NCBI GenBank assembly: GCA_965662685.1
Contig: CBFIIQ010000036.1
Span: 1-32,556, forward strand
Direction of reading: 5' to 3'
Length of the DNA stretch: 32,556 bases
Source of the DNA: Eutrophocola sp965662685
GTDB lineage: Bacteria > Pseudomonadota > Gammaproteobacteria > Pseudomonadales > Pseudohongiellaceae
Part shown: piece after piece, positions 32,529 to 32,556 of the stretch
Position numbering within the stretch: the first letter of the stretch is position 1
Layout of the letters: every line of letters starts with the position of its first letter
Translations under genes and position numbers: made by a program
Notes under the pieces: model-generated
Databases searched by the model: none
Told to the model about the DNA's origin: nothing
Seen by the model: only the letters and a program-made list of their open reading frames with translations

Positions 32529-32556
32529 GGGCCTATAACTCAGTTGGTTAGAGTAG
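32529..32556 (+). tRNA. tRNA 5' end, probably tRNA-Ile(CAU), cut by window edge
   Basis: GGGCCTA is the acceptor-stem strand, then T8 A9, the D-arm strand ACTC, loop AGTTGGTTA, and GAGT, which pairs with ACTC. Only 28 nt are present, so the anticodon is not visible. In E. coli and Pseudomonas a tRNA-Ile(CAU) gene lies just after rpoD, and those tRNAs commonly start GGSCC; this is the basis of the isotype. A tRNA-Ile(GAU) or tRNA-Met cannot be excluded. Confidence 0.75.

Overview
The window is chromosomal DNA of a Gammaproteobacterium, and the gene order is the strongest clue. The series murU-amgK / lptD-surA-pdxA-rsmA-apaG-apaH / cca ... folK-folB-tsaD / rpsU-yqeY-dnaG-rpoD-tRNA-Ile is, from memory, the block seen in Pseudomonas and relatives. 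AmgK/MurU cell-wall recycling also fits the Pseudomonas-like side of the class. Base composition looks moderate, not the high GC of Pseudomonas itself, so a marine or environmental relative is plausible. The genus cannot be fixed from the sequence.

Layout. 1-231: one end of an IS3-family element, cut by the window edge, next to the terminator of a UspE-like gene that contains a 10-N assembly gap. 1477-3319: a LOG-family protein and a divergent class II glutamine amidotransferase. 3348-5161 (minus): murU and amgK, overlapping by ATGA. 5283-12190: the envelope and maintenance series lptD, surA, pdxA, rsmA, apaG, apaH, tightly packed with overlaps at the first three junctions. 12243-14221: cca and folM, again overlapping. 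14246-14470: three REP-like palindromes. 14483-19418 (minus): a lipoprotein Dcp-like M3 peptidase, a RimJ-like acetyltransferase, folK-folB (GTGA overlap) and tsaD. 19606-24403: three genes between tsaD and rpsU: a zinc-free MDR oxidoreductase, a LysM lytic transglycosylase behind an AT-rich leader with strong dyads, and a PAL-type aromatic ammonia-lyase. 24783-32146: the macromolecular synthesis genes rpsU, yqeY, dnaG and rpoD, interrupted between yqeY and dnaG by a divergent potassium channel / ClC pair. 32187-32556: the rpoD terminator, two tandem units of a structured ~126-nt repeat, and the 5' end of a tRNA, probably tRNA-Ile(CAU).

How it works together. Most genes are housekeeping: outer-membrane assembly (LptD, SurA), peptidoglycan recycling and remodelling (AmgK, MurU, MltD-like), ribosome and tRNA maturation (RsmA, Cca, TsaD, RimJ-like), pterin/folate synthesis (FolB, FolK, FolM), B6 synthesis (PdxA), alarmone clearance (ApaH), and initiation of replication and transcription (DnaG, RpoD). 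The accessory content sits at three junctions of the conserved block: folM/folK, tsaD/rpsU and yqeY/dnaG. glpE and plsY, expected in comparable loci, are absent.

I found no CRISPR array, phage, toxin-antitoxin pair or recognisable defence system. The most unusual signals are the tandem repeat after rpoD, whose two copies keep a hairpin by compensatory changes; the ammonia-lyase with a mixed Phe-His selectivity pair; the REP-like cluster; and the long dyads ahead of the LysM transglycosylase.
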